Assembly (NCBI GenBank): GCA_030830415.1
Contig: JAURNB010000073.1
Span: forward strand, 1 to 29,357
Direction: 5' to 3'
Length of the DNA: 29,357 nt
Source: Acidimicrobiales bacterium
GTDB lineage: Bacteria; Actinomycetota; Acidimicrobiia; Acidimicrobiales; Ilumatobacteraceae
Position 1 is the stretch's first letter. Every line of letters starts with the position of its first letter. This document shows, piece by piece, positions 1-7,599 of this stretch. Under the pieces are notes generated by a model, which saw only the letters and a program-made list of their open reading frames with translations, ran no database searches and was not told the DNA's origin. The position numbers were made by a program, and so were the translations under genes.

Positions 1-522
1 AAAGACTTCACACCAGTGTGCACCACTGAGCTTGGCTACGTAGCAAAAATCAAACCCGAGTTCGACAAGCGCAATGTGAAAGTCATCGGCTTGTCTGTTG
101 ACAATGTTGAATCGCACCTGAAGTGGGAAGGCGACATTGGTGAGACACAAGGAACACCTGTGAACTTCCCCATGATCGGTGACCCAGAGCGCAAGGTCAG
201 CGACCTGTACGACATGATTCACCCCAATGCAAGTGACACCATGACCGTGCGTTCGGTATTCGTCATTGGACCCGACAAAAAAGTGAAACTCACCATCACC
301 TACCCAGCATCAACTGGCCGCAACTTCGACGAAGTGCTTCGTGTCATCGATTCATTGCAATTGACTGCACAGTTCAAAGTGGCCACTCCAGCAAACTGGA
401 AAGATGGCGGCGATGTCATCATCGGTGCAGCTGTGTCTGATGATGAGGCAAAGACACTTTTCCCACAAGGCTGGACAACCGTCAAGCCTTACTTGCGCGT
501 CTTGCCACAACCTAAGAAATAA
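1..522 (+). CDS. Peroxiredoxin, 1-Cys (Prx6-like), 5'-truncated by window edge
   Basis: This gene for a thiol peroxidase that reduces hydrogen peroxide and alkyl hydroperoxides is open at the left edge; the frame is already coding at base 1 (K-D-F-T-P-V-C-T-T-E). The PVCTTE segment carries the peroxidatic Cys of the AhpC/TSA fold. The rest follows the Prx6 pattern: an active-site region, then RSVFVIGPDKKVK and a long C-terminal part with PANWKDGGDVII. The visible part is 173 residues, so only about 40 N-terminal residues are missing. The 1-Cys assignment rests on the Prx6-like C-terminal extension and the lack of an obvious resolving Cys. It converges on the adenylyltransferase gene with a 12-nt gap. 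Its codon at the active site is TGC, a normal Cys and not Sec. Confidence 0.93.
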   Translation, partial: KDFTPVCTTELGYVAKIKPEFDKRNVKVIGLSVDNVESHLKWEGDIGETQGTPVNFPMIGDPERKVSDLYDMIHPNASDTMTVRSVFVIGPDKKVKLTITYPASTGRNFDEVLRVIDSLQLTAQFKVATPANWKDGGDVIIGAAVSDDEAKTLFPQGWTTVKPYLRVLPQPKK

Positions 523-534
523 TTTTTTACCGAC

Positions 535-1044
535 TCACCCCAGCAAGTTTTTCTCTACCCACTCGCGCACTTGTGGCGCAAGGAAGTGGAGATACTGCTG
601 GGGTGTTTCGCGTATTAGGGTCGCACTAATCGGAACATTGATGCGCTCTTCGTCGACCACTACTGCTTGTGCTTCTAGTCGACGTGCTAATTCTGCAACA
701 TAGGAATCGGAAGAGAACACCGCATGCGGGCCCGTGTCATGTGGCCACTTGCTGCGAAAAAGTGCAATCCATTTCGCCCACAGTTCATTGTCGTTCCAGT
801 TGGTGTCGAGTTCGTGAGCAACTTCCACCACGGTCACGTTGGCATGTAATTCAGCAAGCCAACCTGCGCGCAAGGGACCAGGCACTAGCTCCCCTGCACG
901 AGTGTTCACAAAAACCACCAGCGCATCACACTGCGCTGCAGCGGCATTAATAAACCACGAATGCCCTAAATGTGGAGGGTGGAAACGACCCACAATGAGC
1001 CCAGTGGAGAAATGTTCGCGGGGTTGGTCGGTCCGATACGTCAT
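535..1044 (-). CDS. NadR-type nicotinamide-nucleotide adenylyltransferase / cytidylyltransferase-like protein
   Basis: A 169-residue nucleotidyltransferase of the HxGH superfamily. The ATP-binding motif GRFHPPHLGH lies at residues 19-28 and the second signature ISATLIR at 139-145, preceded by DEERINVP, the arrangement seen in NMN adenylyltransferase domains of NadR. The likely reaction is NMN + ATP to NAD + PPi in the NAD salvage pathway, in the cytosol. The open frame extends upstream to 1341, but that part overlaps the nitroreductase and has no family similarity. The ATG at 1044 has a GGAG about 7 nt upstream and leaves 30 bp to the divergent nitroreductase start. No C-terminal ribosylnicotinamide-kinase domain is present, so it is a stand-alone transferase. 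Another substrate (a different nucleotide transfer) cannot be excluded. Confidence 0.82.
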   Translation of the reverse strand: MTYRTDQPREHFSTGLIVGRFHPPHLGHSWFINAAAAQCDALVVFVNTRAGELVPGPLRAGWLAELHANVTVVEVAHELDTNWNDNELWAKWIALFRSKWPHDTGPHAVFSSDSYVAELARRLEAQAVVVDEERINVPISATLIRETPQQYLHFLAPQVREWVEKNLLG

Positions 1045-1074
1045 AGGTGTGCTCCACTTGAAACGATAGAGCAC

Positions 1075-1668
1075 ATGGACGTCTTCGATGCAATGAACAC
1101 CGCTCGTGCAATGCGCTTTTTCAAACCAGACCCTGTTCCGAGCGAGCTCATTGAGAAGGTTCTGTGGGCCGCCACCCGCGCCAGCAGCCCAAACAACACA
1201 CAGGGCTGGGATTTTATTGTGGTCACCGACCCCGAAGTTCGCAAGCAACTTGGCGATCTTTTCTTGCCATTTGCTGAACGGGTTTCCAAGTTTCCCGACC
1301 CGGGCAACGACACCGACCGGCGCACATTGAAAGGTGCACAAAACCTCGGCGCCAACATGGGAAATTTCCCGTGCATTATTTTTGTTTGTGGTCGCAACAT
1401 TTACCCTGCCGACAACCCACGTGAACCCTTCATGTATTCAGCCGTATACGCCGCAAGCCAAAACCTCATTGTTGCCGCGCGTGCACTTGGCTTAGGCGCA
1501 GCATTCACCACATTGCACGGAATGGTAGAAAAACAAATTCGCACCATCTTGAACATCCCCGATGAAATGTATATTGGCACCACTATTCCTCTTGGCTATC
1601 CCGATGGTCCAGAAGGCCCAGTGTCGCGCAAAGATATTTCTGAGGTTGTGCACTACAACGGTTGGTGA
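1075..1668 (+). CDS. Nitroreductase family protein (FMN-dependent)
   Basis: A 197-residue nitroreductase-fold protein. The N-terminus has the usual pattern: a short helix, RAMRFFKPDPVP, then a helix ending in ATRASSPNNTQGWDF, where the R-A-S-S-P-N-N-x-Q-x-W segment binds FMN phosphate. A central helix (AVYAASQNLIVAARALGLGAAFTT) and the C-terminal IPLGYPDGPEGPVSRKDISEVVHYNGW complete the fold. Such enzymes are homodimeric FMN oxidoreductases that use NAD(P)H or, in some actinobacteria, other cofactors; the substrate cannot be told from sequence. The start is the ATG at 1075; a longer frame upstream overlaps the divergent gene and is unlikely. It converges on the selenoprotein gene with 4 nt between the stop codons. 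Confidence 0.9.
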   Translation: MDVFDAMNTARAMRFFKPDPVPSELIEKVLWAATRASSPNNTQGWDFIVVTDPEVRKQLGDLFLPFAERVSKFPDPGNDTDRRTLKGAQNLGANMGNFPCIIFVCGRNIYPADNPREPFMYSAVYAASQNLIVAARALGLGAAFTTLHGMVEKQIRTILNIPDEMYIGTTIPLGYPDGPEGPVSRKDISEVVHYNGW

Positions 1669-1672
1669 ACCT

Positions 1673-2188
1673 TTAAGCGCCTGGCGCACTCAACACCGTA
1701 CGCTCCATTTCTTCAGGCTCGCAGCCCGTCACAATGAGCAACTTGCTAAAGCCATGAAAGAGCGCCAGTCCAATTCCCATCTCGGCAATTTGTTCTGTCG
1801 TGAACTCTTTTTTCATTTCTACTTGCACATCGCTGCTCGGAGCACCTTGCGCACCGAGGAATGCGTCGGCAAAAGCTAAGGCAAGTTTTGAACGCTGAGG
1901 AAGGTCGGTTTCGTTGTAATCGTCGTCAACTTTCTCAACATCGTCTTCCACCATGTTTTCTTGCTTCACGACCGTGAAGCGAACATTGCGTCAATAACCA
2001 CAATCAGTAATGCGAGCATTACGCAATCGCGTGGTTTCTTTCGTGATGTGGTCGAGTTCACCACGTTGCCAAAATTCGGCGTACAGAGCAGAGAATGCTT
2101 TGGCGAGTTGCGGTTGATGTCCGAGAATAGAACCAAACACTGAACGCGCAGTGGGGTCGACGGGGTCAAGGCGTGGAGTACTCGACAT
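1673..2188 (-). CDS. Carboxymuconolactone decarboxylase / AhpD-like selenoprotein (UGA-encoded Sec66)
   Basis: Read through one in-frame TGA (1993-1991), this is a 171-residue protein of the CMD/AhpD-like family. Residues 1-65 run through ETTRLRNARITDCGY, then TGA, then RNVRFTVVKQENM in the same frame, without frameshift. The TGA falls exactly where the family has the second Cys of CxxC, giving C63-G-Y-U66. A perfect 7-bp hairpin with loop GGUC starts 11 nt after the UGA (see bSECIS). The C-terminal half (FTTEQIAEMGIGLALFHGFSKLLIVTG) is ordinary CMD-domain sequence, so the part after the TGA is under coding constraint. AhpD-type proteins are thiol-disulfide reductants of peroxidases; Sec would replace a redox Cys. 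The gene overlaps the upstream CMD gene by 1 nt (TGATG). A gene caller would split it into 65-aa and 98-aa pieces. It needs selA/B/C/D elsewhere in the genome. Confidence 0.85.
1963..1980 (-). promoter_or_regulatory. bSECIS element downstream of the Sec UGA
   Basis: In the mRNA (minus strand) the UGA at 1993-1991 is followed by 10 nt, then arm GCUUCAC (1980-1974), loop GGUC (1973-1970) and arm GUGAAGC (1969-1963). All 7 pairs are Watson-Crick. The loop begins with GG and lies 18-21 nt after the UGA. In E. coli fdhF, as I recall it, the GGUC of the SelB-binding loop lies about 19-22 nt after the UGA, so spacing and loop sequence agree almost exactly with a known SelB target. Two further U-A pairs can extend the stem below a bulged C. 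This matches the accepted bacterial SECIS rules of a small apical loop with a G in its first two positions, 16-37 nt from the UGA. Confidence 0.85.
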
Positions 2189-2604
2189 CAGGCGACCTTT
2201 TCCAATTTTCCAAAGCCATCACACAGAGCAACATGGAACAACATCGCCAAAATATCGGGAGTAGAAAAATACTTTCTCAGCTTCTCAAATTGTTCGTCGG
2301 TGACGCTGTGTACGTCGAGTACGAACTGTTCAGTGATTTCTAAAATTGCTTTTTCGCCATCGGTAAATTCTGGCGACGAGTACCAGTTCTTTAACTTCTC
2401 ACTCAGTGCGCTCTCAGCGCGTTCTAAGCCGAGCAACTGAGCAACTTGCAGTTCAATGAGGCTCGCTGTGCGACCTGGTGCCGTGCTACTCGCTTGGCCT
2501 CGTAATTCGTCGATGAAGGGTGCCAAATGGGTTTGGGCGCTGGCAATATCGGACGCATTCCACGCACCGCTGACCCATGAGTTGCGACCTTCAATATTTG
2601 CCAC
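2188..2604 (-). CDS. CMD-domain protein lacking the CxxC motif, partner of the selenoprotein
   Basis: A 138-residue protein, GTG start, first gene of a two-gene operon with the selenoprotein. Its C-terminal half (FTDGEKAILEITEQFVLDVHSVTDEQF...LFHVALCDGFGKLEK) aligns with the same part of its neighbour and with the carboxymuconolactone decarboxylase fold. At the position of the neighbour's C-G-Y-U it has L-E-R-A after ELQVAQLLG, so the redox pair is missing. CMD proteins work as oligomers, and a non-catalytic subunit in a mixed complex is a reasonable inference. The GTG is preceded by TAGGCT and 6 nt, fitting a leaderless transcript. The start codons of this gene and the divergent ABC transporter gene are only 13 bp apart. 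Confidence 0.7.
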   Translation of the reverse strand: MANIEGRNSWVSGAWNASDIASAQTHLAPFIDELRGQASSTAPGRTASLIELQVAQLLGLERAESALSEKLKNWYSSPEFTDGEKAILEITEQFVLDVHSVTDEQFEKLRKYFSTPDILAMLFHVALCDGFGKLEKVA

Positions 2605-2617
2605 TAGACAAGCCTAG
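2605..2617. promoter_or_regulatory. Divergent, probably leaderless promoter region
   Basis: Only 13 bp separate two divergent start codons, so promoter elements must lie within the opposite gene. On the minus strand TAGGCT (2616-2611) stands 6 nt before the GTG of the CMD gene. On the plus strand TTGCGA (2582-2587), a 17-nt spacer and TAGACA (2605-2610) end 7 nt before the ATG of the ABC ATPase. Both distances put the transcription start at or next to the start codon. The -10 match of TAGACA is imperfect. Confidence 0.5.
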
Positions 2618-3364
2618 ATGACTTCCACCACCCCCACTCTCGTTGCGGCTGCTGCTGCGCTCAATGCCTCAAAAATCTACGGAAAAGACGACAGTGAGGT
2701 GCGCGCCCTCGACGACGTCACAGTCGACTTTGCCGAGGGCCAGTTCACTGCCATCATGGGCCCCAGCGGCTCAGGCAAGAGCACCCTCATGCATTGCCTC
2801 GCAGGGCTCGACACCCTCACCTCGGGCAAAGTGTTCGTTGATGGCACCGACTTGTCGGGGCTTAGCGACCGTGAACTCACTGTTTTGCGCCGTGAGCAAG
2901 TTGGCTTCATCTTCCAGGCCTACAACCTCATCCCTACGCTCACCGCGCTCGAGAACATCACGTTGCCACTCGACCTCGGAGGTGTTGACGTCGACCAAGC
3001 GTGGCTGAACGATGTAGTGCACGCAGTCAAGCTGGAATCACGTCTCACACATCGCCCGAGTGAACTTTCTGGCGGGCAGCAACAACGCGTTGCAGTTGCA
3101 CGTGCACTAGCAAGTCGCCCCAAAATTATTTTTGCTGACGAACCAACAGGAAACCTCGACAGCAGGTCGGGCGCAGAAATTCTCGCTTTCATGCGTCATG
3201 CTGTGAGCGACCTTGGGCAAACCATTGTGATGGTGACCCACGACCCTGTTGCAGCTGCGTATGCCGACCGTGTTGTTTTTCTTGCAGACGGAAAAGTTGT
3301 TGACGAAATCACCTCGCCAACAAGCGAGCAAGTGCTCGACCGCATGAAGAAACTCGGGTCGTAA
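2618..3364 (+). CDS. ABC transporter ATP-binding protein (LolD/MacB family)
   Basis: A complete 248-residue ABC ATPase. Walker A GPSGSGKST is at residues 48-56, the Q-loop in FIFQAYNLIPTLTALENI, signature LSGGQ at 150-154, Walker B KIIFADEPTGNLD at about 169-181 and the H-loop in MVTHDP. The phrase FADEPTGNLDSRSG and the YNLIPTLTALENITLPL segment are typical of the LolD/MacB/SalY group, which energise mechanotransmission-type exporters rather than solute importers. It is followed after 2 nt by its permease, so they form one transport unit at the cytoplasmic membrane. The substrate (lipid, lipoprotein, peptide or drug) is not visible in the sequence. Confidence 0.95.
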   Translation: MTSTTPTLVAAAAALNASKIYGKDDSEVRALDDVTVDFAEGQFTAIMGPSGSGKSTLMHCLAGLDTLTSGKVFVDGTDLSGLSDRELTVLRREQVGFIFQAYNLIPTLTALENITLPLDLGGVDVDQAWLNDVVHAVKLESRLTHRPSELSGGQQQRVAVARALASRPKIIFADEPTGNLDSRSGAEILAFMRHAVSDLGQTIVMVTHDPVAAAYADRVVFLADGKVVDEITSPTSEQVLDRMKKLGS

Positions 3365-3366
3365 CA

Positions 3367-5931
3367 GTGTCTTCACCCGTCATACGCCTCACTTTGCGTG
3401 GCGTACTAGCCCGCAAGTTCCGCATTATTCTCACCGTGTTTGCCATTGTGAGTGGAGTTGCATTTGTTTCTGGTGCCTTCATGCTCACCGACAGTGTGAA
3501 GACCGCAATCAATAGTCTTTTTGAAGAACTGCGTGGCGACATTGCTTTGGAAGTGCGTACCCCTATTGCTTTTGGCGATGAAGCCACTGCACAGCGTGAC
3601 CCTGTTCCCGCTGCACTTGTTTCTAGCATCGCGGCAGTTCCTGGCGTGAGTTCAGTGGAAGTCAACATCATTCGCGAATCCACCATTGTGAAACCCGACG
3701 GCAAGCCACTGAAAACCTCTGGCCCGGCGTTTGGTATTTCATGGTTAGGTCAAAACGGACTCGATGGGCGCACCATGTTGGAAGGCCGTGAAGCACGTGG
3801 CCCTGGTGAAGTTGCTATCGATAAGGCCTCTGCTGAGCGTGCAGATTATGTACTCGGCGACACCGTCACCATTGTTGGCCCCACTGGCAAGGGTGAATTC
3901 ACCCTCGTTGGCCTCACCGGAACCGGCGACACTTCTGGTGGTGGAGGCGCAAGCGTGTGTGCTTTTGATCCAGCAACTGCCAATACGTTCCTCGGTGCAA
4001 AAGGTTTGGCCGACTCCATTTATGTAGGTCTTGAGAGCGGTGCATCGCAAGCCACAGTTCAAAAGGCAATCGCCACCGTTATCACTACCAAATACGAAGT
4101 GATTCCTGGCGAACAGTCGGCCAAGGAAACCGCTGGTGCCATTAACGACATCATCGATATCTTCGGGAAGCTTCTTCTTGGGTTTGCAGCCATCTCGCTT
4201 TTTGTGAGCGCATTTCTCATCTTCAACACTTTTGCCATCATCATTAGCCAACGCTTGCGTGAACTCGCCTTGCTGCGCGCTATCGGGGCGAGCTCACGTC
4301 AGATACGACTCATGATTTTGGGCGAAGCCCTCATCATCGGAATCATCGCTACCGCCTTTGGCATCTTGGGTGGAGTTGGGGTGTCGAAAGGCATCACCGC
4401 GCTCTTCAACGCCACTGGCGCTGCATTCCCATCGGCCACTATCACCATTTCCACCCGCACCATCCTTGCCTCGCTCTTTGTTGGCATTGGCGTCACCGTC
4501 ACTGCAGCAATGGTGCCTGCCTTGCGGGCCAGCAAAATCCCTCCAGTTGCCGCTATGCGCCCCGAGATTGGCTTCACCGCCCTACAGCGCAATAAACGCC
4601 TTCTCGCCGGTGTTATTACTTTGCTCGCCGGCATCACGTTGCTCTGTGTTGGTCTCTTCGTCCAACCAGGTGGAACCATCGGCATTCTTGGCGCCAGCGG
4701 GCTTGGAGCCATCTTGTTGTTCCTTGGGGTAGCAAGTTTGTCCACCTCATTTGCTGCACCCATGAGCGCAGCAATCAGCCGCGTTTTGCCCTTCCCGCTT
4801 CGACCAATGACACGTTCGGTTGCTGGCCGACTCGCGAGTCGTAATGCTCAGCGCACTCCACGCCGCACGGCAACCACAGCTTCAGCACTCATGATTGGTC
4901 TAGCAATGGTCAGCACAGTTGCGGTGATTGCGGCCTCAGTTCAGAAGTCATTCCGTGACCGACTGCAAGGTTCTGTAACAGCCGACTACTTCGTCACAAG
5001 CGATGGCTTCCAAGGCTTGCCACCAGCATTTGGAGAAAAGCTCGCTGCACTTCCCGAACTGGGCGACGTGTCACCGTTTCGTATTTCCACAGCTCAAATC
5101 AATGGCGAGTCGAAACAAATTGGCGCGGTGAACGTAGAGATGGGAAACATCGTCAACATCAAGCTCACCTCCGGCAGTTTTGCTGCGCTGGGGAACGGAC
5201 AAATTCTGGTGCACCGCGACCCCGCACGCGACCTCGCGCTCTCTGTGGGGAGCTCCGTTGCAGTGACATGGCAAAACGGCACCACTACCCCTCTCACCGT
5301 TGGCGGTATCTACGACGACTCATCAATTGCTGGCAACTGGCTGGTGAGCCTCGATGTTCTGAGCAAAGCATCTACCGCACCACCCGTTGACTTTTTCATC
5401 GGTGCAATCATTGCTGATGGGGTCGATATTGAAACTGCCCGACTAGCGGTAAATAAAGTCGCTGACGAGTTTCCGAGCGCCCTGGTTCAAGACCAAGCCG
5501 AGTTCCAAAAGAGCCAAGAAGATCAGCTCAACCAGTTGCTATTCATCGTGTACTGCCTGCTCGTATTCGCCATTGGCATTGCCGTTTTAGGTATCGCAAA
5601 CACGATGGCGCTCTCGGTTTACGAACGCACTCGCGAGTTCGGACTCTTACGTGCAGTTGGCATGAGCAAACGACATCTCAAACGCTCTGTGCGTTGGGAA
5701 GCCATCATCGTTTCTGTCTTTGGTGCAACATTGGGCATAGCCGTTGGAGTTCCGTTAGGTATTGCTGTTTCTATTGCGCTTCCTGAATCATTTGTGAATG
5801 GCATCAGCATTCCCTTCAACACCATTGTGGTTGTGCTTCTTGCGTCCATTGTTGTTGGCATCATCGCCGCTATTGGGCCTGCACGCCGTGCCGCAAAACT
5901 CAATGTCCTTGAAGCAATTTCTGCAATCTAA
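3367..5931 (+). CDS. ABC transporter permease with two FtsX/MacB-like domains
   Basis: An 854-residue permease with GTG start, partner of the preceding ATPase. Membrane segments can be seen at about residues 19-40 and, as a first FtsX core, near 265-290, 316-345 and 366-390. A pair of hydrophobic segments follows at about 414-460, a large extracytoplasmic region spans about 520-720, and a second FtsX core lies near 724-748, 777-806 and 820-845. Each core carries the typical ISQRLRELALLRAIGAS or ERTREFGLLRAVGMSKRHL loop that contacts the ATPase. The duplicated architecture is the SalY/two-MacB-domain type common in actinobacteria, where one large polypeptide replaces a permease dimer. The stop codon overlaps the next start (TAATG). 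Confidence 0.93.
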   Translation: MSSPVIRLTLRGVLARKFRIILTVFAIVSGVAFVSGAFMLTDSVKTAINSLFEELRGDIALEVRTPIAFGDEATAQRDPVPAALVSSIAAVPGVSSVEVNIIRESTIVKPDGKPLKTSGPAFGISWLGQNGLDGRTMLEGREARGPGEVAIDKASAERADYVLGDTVTIVGPTGKGEFTLVGLTGTGDTSGGGGASVCAFDPATANTFLGAKGLADSIYVGLESGASQATVQKAIATVITTKYEVIPGEQSAKETAGAINDIIDIFGKLLLGFAAISLFVSAFLIFNTFAIIISQRLRELALLRAIGASSRQIRLMILGEALIIGIIATAFGILGGVGVSKGITALFNATGAAFPSATITISTRTILASLFVGIGVTVTAAMVPALRASKIPPVAAMRPEIGFTALQRNKRLLAGVITLLAGITLLCVGLFVQPGGTIGILGASGLGAILLFLGVASLSTSFAAPMSAAISRVLPFPLRPMTRSVAGRLASRNAQRTPRRTATTASALMIGLAMVSTVAVIAASVQKSFRDRLQGSVTADYFVTSDGFQGLPPAFGEKLAALPELGDVSPFRISTAQINGESKQIGAVNVEMGNIVNIKLTSGSFAALGNGQILVHRDPARDLALSVGSSVAVTWQNGTTTPLTVGGIYDDSSIAGNWLVSLDVLSKASTAPPVDFFIGAIIADGVDIETARLAVNKVADEFPSALVQDQAEFQKSQEDQLNQLLFIVYCLLVFAIGIAVLGIANTMALSVYERTREFGLLRAVGMSKRHLKRSVRWEAIIVSVFGATLGIAVGVPLGIAVSIALPESFVNGISIPFNTIVVVLLASIVVGIIAAIGPARRAAKLNVLEAISAI

Positions 5932-6314
5932 TGTCTCCACAAAACATCACCCCAGAGATCATTGCGTTCTTAACCGAGCGTCACTTAGCTTCACTTACCA
6001 CACTGCGCAAAGATGGTTCACCTCACGTTGTTCCTGTCGGATTTAGTTTTGATGTCGCATCAAACGAAGTACGTATCATCACTTTCGCAGGTTCGCAAAA
6101 GGTGAAAAATGCCGAACGTGGCGGAAGAGCAGTTGTGTCGCAAGTCGACAAAGGTCGTTGGCTTTCGCTTGAAGGAACCGTGCGAGCCACCACAGATCCA
6201 ACTGAAGTTGCACAGGCCGTTGCTGGCTATGCGGCGCGCTACCAAGCACCAAAAGAACGCGTCGACCGTGTGGCAATCATCATCACGGTCGACAAAATTT
6301 TGGGTCGCGCTTAA
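5931..6314 (+). CDS. Split-barrel PPOX/FDOR family oxidoreductase
   Basis: A 127-residue small protein of the pyridoxamine-5'-phosphate-oxidase-like split beta-barrel fold. Diagnostic parts are the N-terminal ITPEIIAFLTERHLASLTTLRKDGSPHVVPVGFSFD, the TFAGSQKVKNAERGGRAVVSQ segment and RWLSLEGTVRA. In actinobacteria this layout is usual for F420- or flavin-binding members (FDOR-B), which reduce a range of small molecules; which cofactor applies here is inference. It is translationally coupled to the ABC permease by a 1-nt overlap, although a functional link is not evident. It converges with the Nei/Fpg-like gene, with 4 nt between them. Confidence 0.85.
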   Translation: MSPQNITPEIIAFLTERHLASLTTLRKDGSPHVVPVGFSFDVASNEVRIITFAGSQKVKNAERGGRAVVSQVDKGRWLSLEGTVRATTDPTEVAQAVAGYAARYQAPKERVDRVAIIITVDKILGRA

Positions 6315-6318
6315 TCTT

Positions 6319-7218
6319 CTAGCTTGCTGCTTGGTCGCCGTTATCGGTAAATAAACCCTTGTTTTGTACCATTTCAGAGATATACATTGAGCCCGCAGGG
6401 TGTGAGTCGGTGAGCCTGGCAATGGGGTCTGAATGGTCTGGTTCTGGCGCGGGCGCACAACCGAGTTGACAGCTGGGGCACCAATACAACAAGCGTTCCG
6501 GCGTACCGTGGTATTGCACCGCAATGACTCCCCCACAGCGCTTGCACGGTTGACCATTGCGACCGTAGGCAAACAAGTCTGATGGCGCCTCTGTATTTTG
6601 TTGTTGCAACATTGCAGATGCGGTGCGCACAATTTCCACACATGTTGATTGTGGCAACAAACCAACTGGCGCAAGTGGATGCACTTCACTTGACCATAAA
6701 ACTTCACAGCGATACACATTGCCAATACCAGTTGCAACGTGTTGATCGAGCAGAACATCGGCAATGGAGATTGTTGGATTCTCATATGTCATGAGCCGAC
6801 GCACACACTCGTTGATGTTGGCATTGGCATCGTGCAGGTCTGGCCCAAGACGACCAAAGTTTGGATGTCGCACAAAACTATCGGGGCGATACGTTTCTAC
6901 ATCGCGCGCATTGAAGCACACGGCAACCCAGTCGATTGTTTCTACAACAACTCGTGCCATGCGTTGTGGTTTACGCCATGTTTCACCACGACGATAAAGT
7001 TCCCAACTTCCGCGAAAGCCAAGGTTGGTACTGAGAACAATGTCGTCGTCCCAACAAATTTCCAAGTGCCGTCCATGAGACACAACATCTTCAACGGTTC
7101 TTCCAAGTCGGGGTGTGGGCCCACTTAACTTTTCTGCTTCAAAGCCAACAAGTTGTTTGCCTACCAGCGCAGTGCGTAACGCCGCAGCGGCGCGATGCAC
7201 GGCGTTTTTATCTGGCAT
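6319..7218 (-). CDS. Fpg/Nei family DNA glycosylase, atypical
   Basis: A 299-residue base-excision glycosylase/AP lyase of the Fpg/Nei family. P2, the usual Schiff-base nucleophile, is present after Met removal. The helix-two-turn-helix (DQHVATGIGNVYRCEVLW, about 158-175) and a zinc finger with C225, C228, C247 and C250 are intact, and the YGRNGQPCKRCGG run fits the Nei2 subgroup. Odd points: the normally invariant E3 is Asp (M-P-D-K-N), the usual Lys of the RGKHL stretch is Arg (GRHLEI, R50), and THLRMTG is replaced by STNLGFRG. A C-terminal tail of about 50 residues follows the finger. The ATG is preceded by TATTGT and 6 nt, as in a leaderless gene. Confidence 0.85.
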   Translation of the reverse strand: MPDKNAVHRAAAALRTALVGKQLVGFEAEKLSGPTPRLGRTVEDVVSHGRHLEICWDDDIVLSTNLGFRGSWELYRRGETWRKPQRMARVVVETIDWVAVCFNARDVETYRPDSFVRHPNFGRLGPDLHDANANINECVRRLMTYENPTISIADVLLDQHVATGIGNVYRCEVLWSSEVHPLAPVGLLPQSTCVEIVRTASAMLQQQNTEAPSDLFAYGRNGQPCKRCGGVIAVQYHGTPERLLYWCPSCQLGCAPAPEPDHSDPIARLTDSHPAGSMYISEMVQNKGLFTDNGDQAAS

Positions 7219-7276
7219 AACTGAACAATAGACCTTGACACCGCATGCAATTCGCCATTCGCACTACGCTTCAACA
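7219..7276. promoter_or_regulatory. 58-bp divergent region with two leaderless-type -10 boxes
   Basis: On the minus strand TATTGT (7230-7225) is followed by 6 nt and then the ATG of the glycosylase gene. On the plus strand TACGCT (7265-7270) is followed by 6 nt and then the ATG at 7277. Both fit TAnnnT with initiation at the start codon. No Shine-Dalgarno sequence precedes either start. A TTGACA is present at 7235-7240 but its distance (24 nt) to TACGCT is too long for a standard spacer. Confidence 0.5.
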
Positions 7277-7594
7277 ATGAGCGAGAGTAACGAGCCAAAC
7301 GAGGTCGACGACATCGCTCCCATCGAGCCCTTGCCATCAGACCTCCAGCGCGTGCGACGTCAGCACGGCATGGCCGGAGCAGTTCTTGCAGGTGGCATGT
7401 TCGCCCTCGACCAAGTGCTGGGGCGAAAGCCAAAAGAGCAGCCTGCCGCAGTGCAAGAAGTTGCAGGCGAACCAGGAGACATCGACTCCAAGGGAATCAC
7501 TATCGATATTGACGAACACACATCGGTAGTTTCACCCGCGCCGCACCAACGCCCTGGCGTGCAGCGCATTGTGCGTAAGCGCCGGCGCGGCTAA
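7277..7594 (+). CDS. Small hypothetical protein, acidic N-terminus and basic C-terminus
   Basis: A 105-residue protein that I do not recognise. The first 25 residues are acidic (SESNEPNEVDDIAPIEPLP). A helix-forming stretch rich in Gly, Ala and Met follows (HGMAGAVLAGGMFALDQVLG), then a polar middle part, and it ends in a strongly basic tail (VQRIVRKRRRG). The hydrophobic stretch is short for a membrane segment and could be an amphipathic helix. The ATG at 7277 is chosen over an upstream in-frame ATG because TACGCT lies 6 nt before it. The stop is 5 nt from the convergent DUF4916 gene, with the small palindrome CCCTTAAGGG between them. Confidence 0.65.
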   Translation: MSESNEPNEVDDIAPIEPLPSDLQRVRRQHGMAGAVLAGGMFALDQVLGRKPKEQPAAVQEVAGEPGDIDSKGITIDIDEHTSVVSPAPHQRPGVQRIVRKRRRG

Positions 7595-7599
7595 ACCCC

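Noticed and set aside
535..1341. Longer 268-residue version of the NadR-like protein
   Set aside because: The first 99 residues would lie opposite the nitroreductase coding region and show no family similarity. The internal ATG at 1044 has a GGAG and starts just before the HxGH domain.
1673..2188. Pseudogene or frameshift explanation for the split CMD gene
   Set aside because: Both halves are in the same frame, only one TGA intervenes, it sits at the redox Cys, and a SECIS-like hairpin follows at the right distance. A frameshift is not needed and a simple nonsense mutation is a worse explanation.
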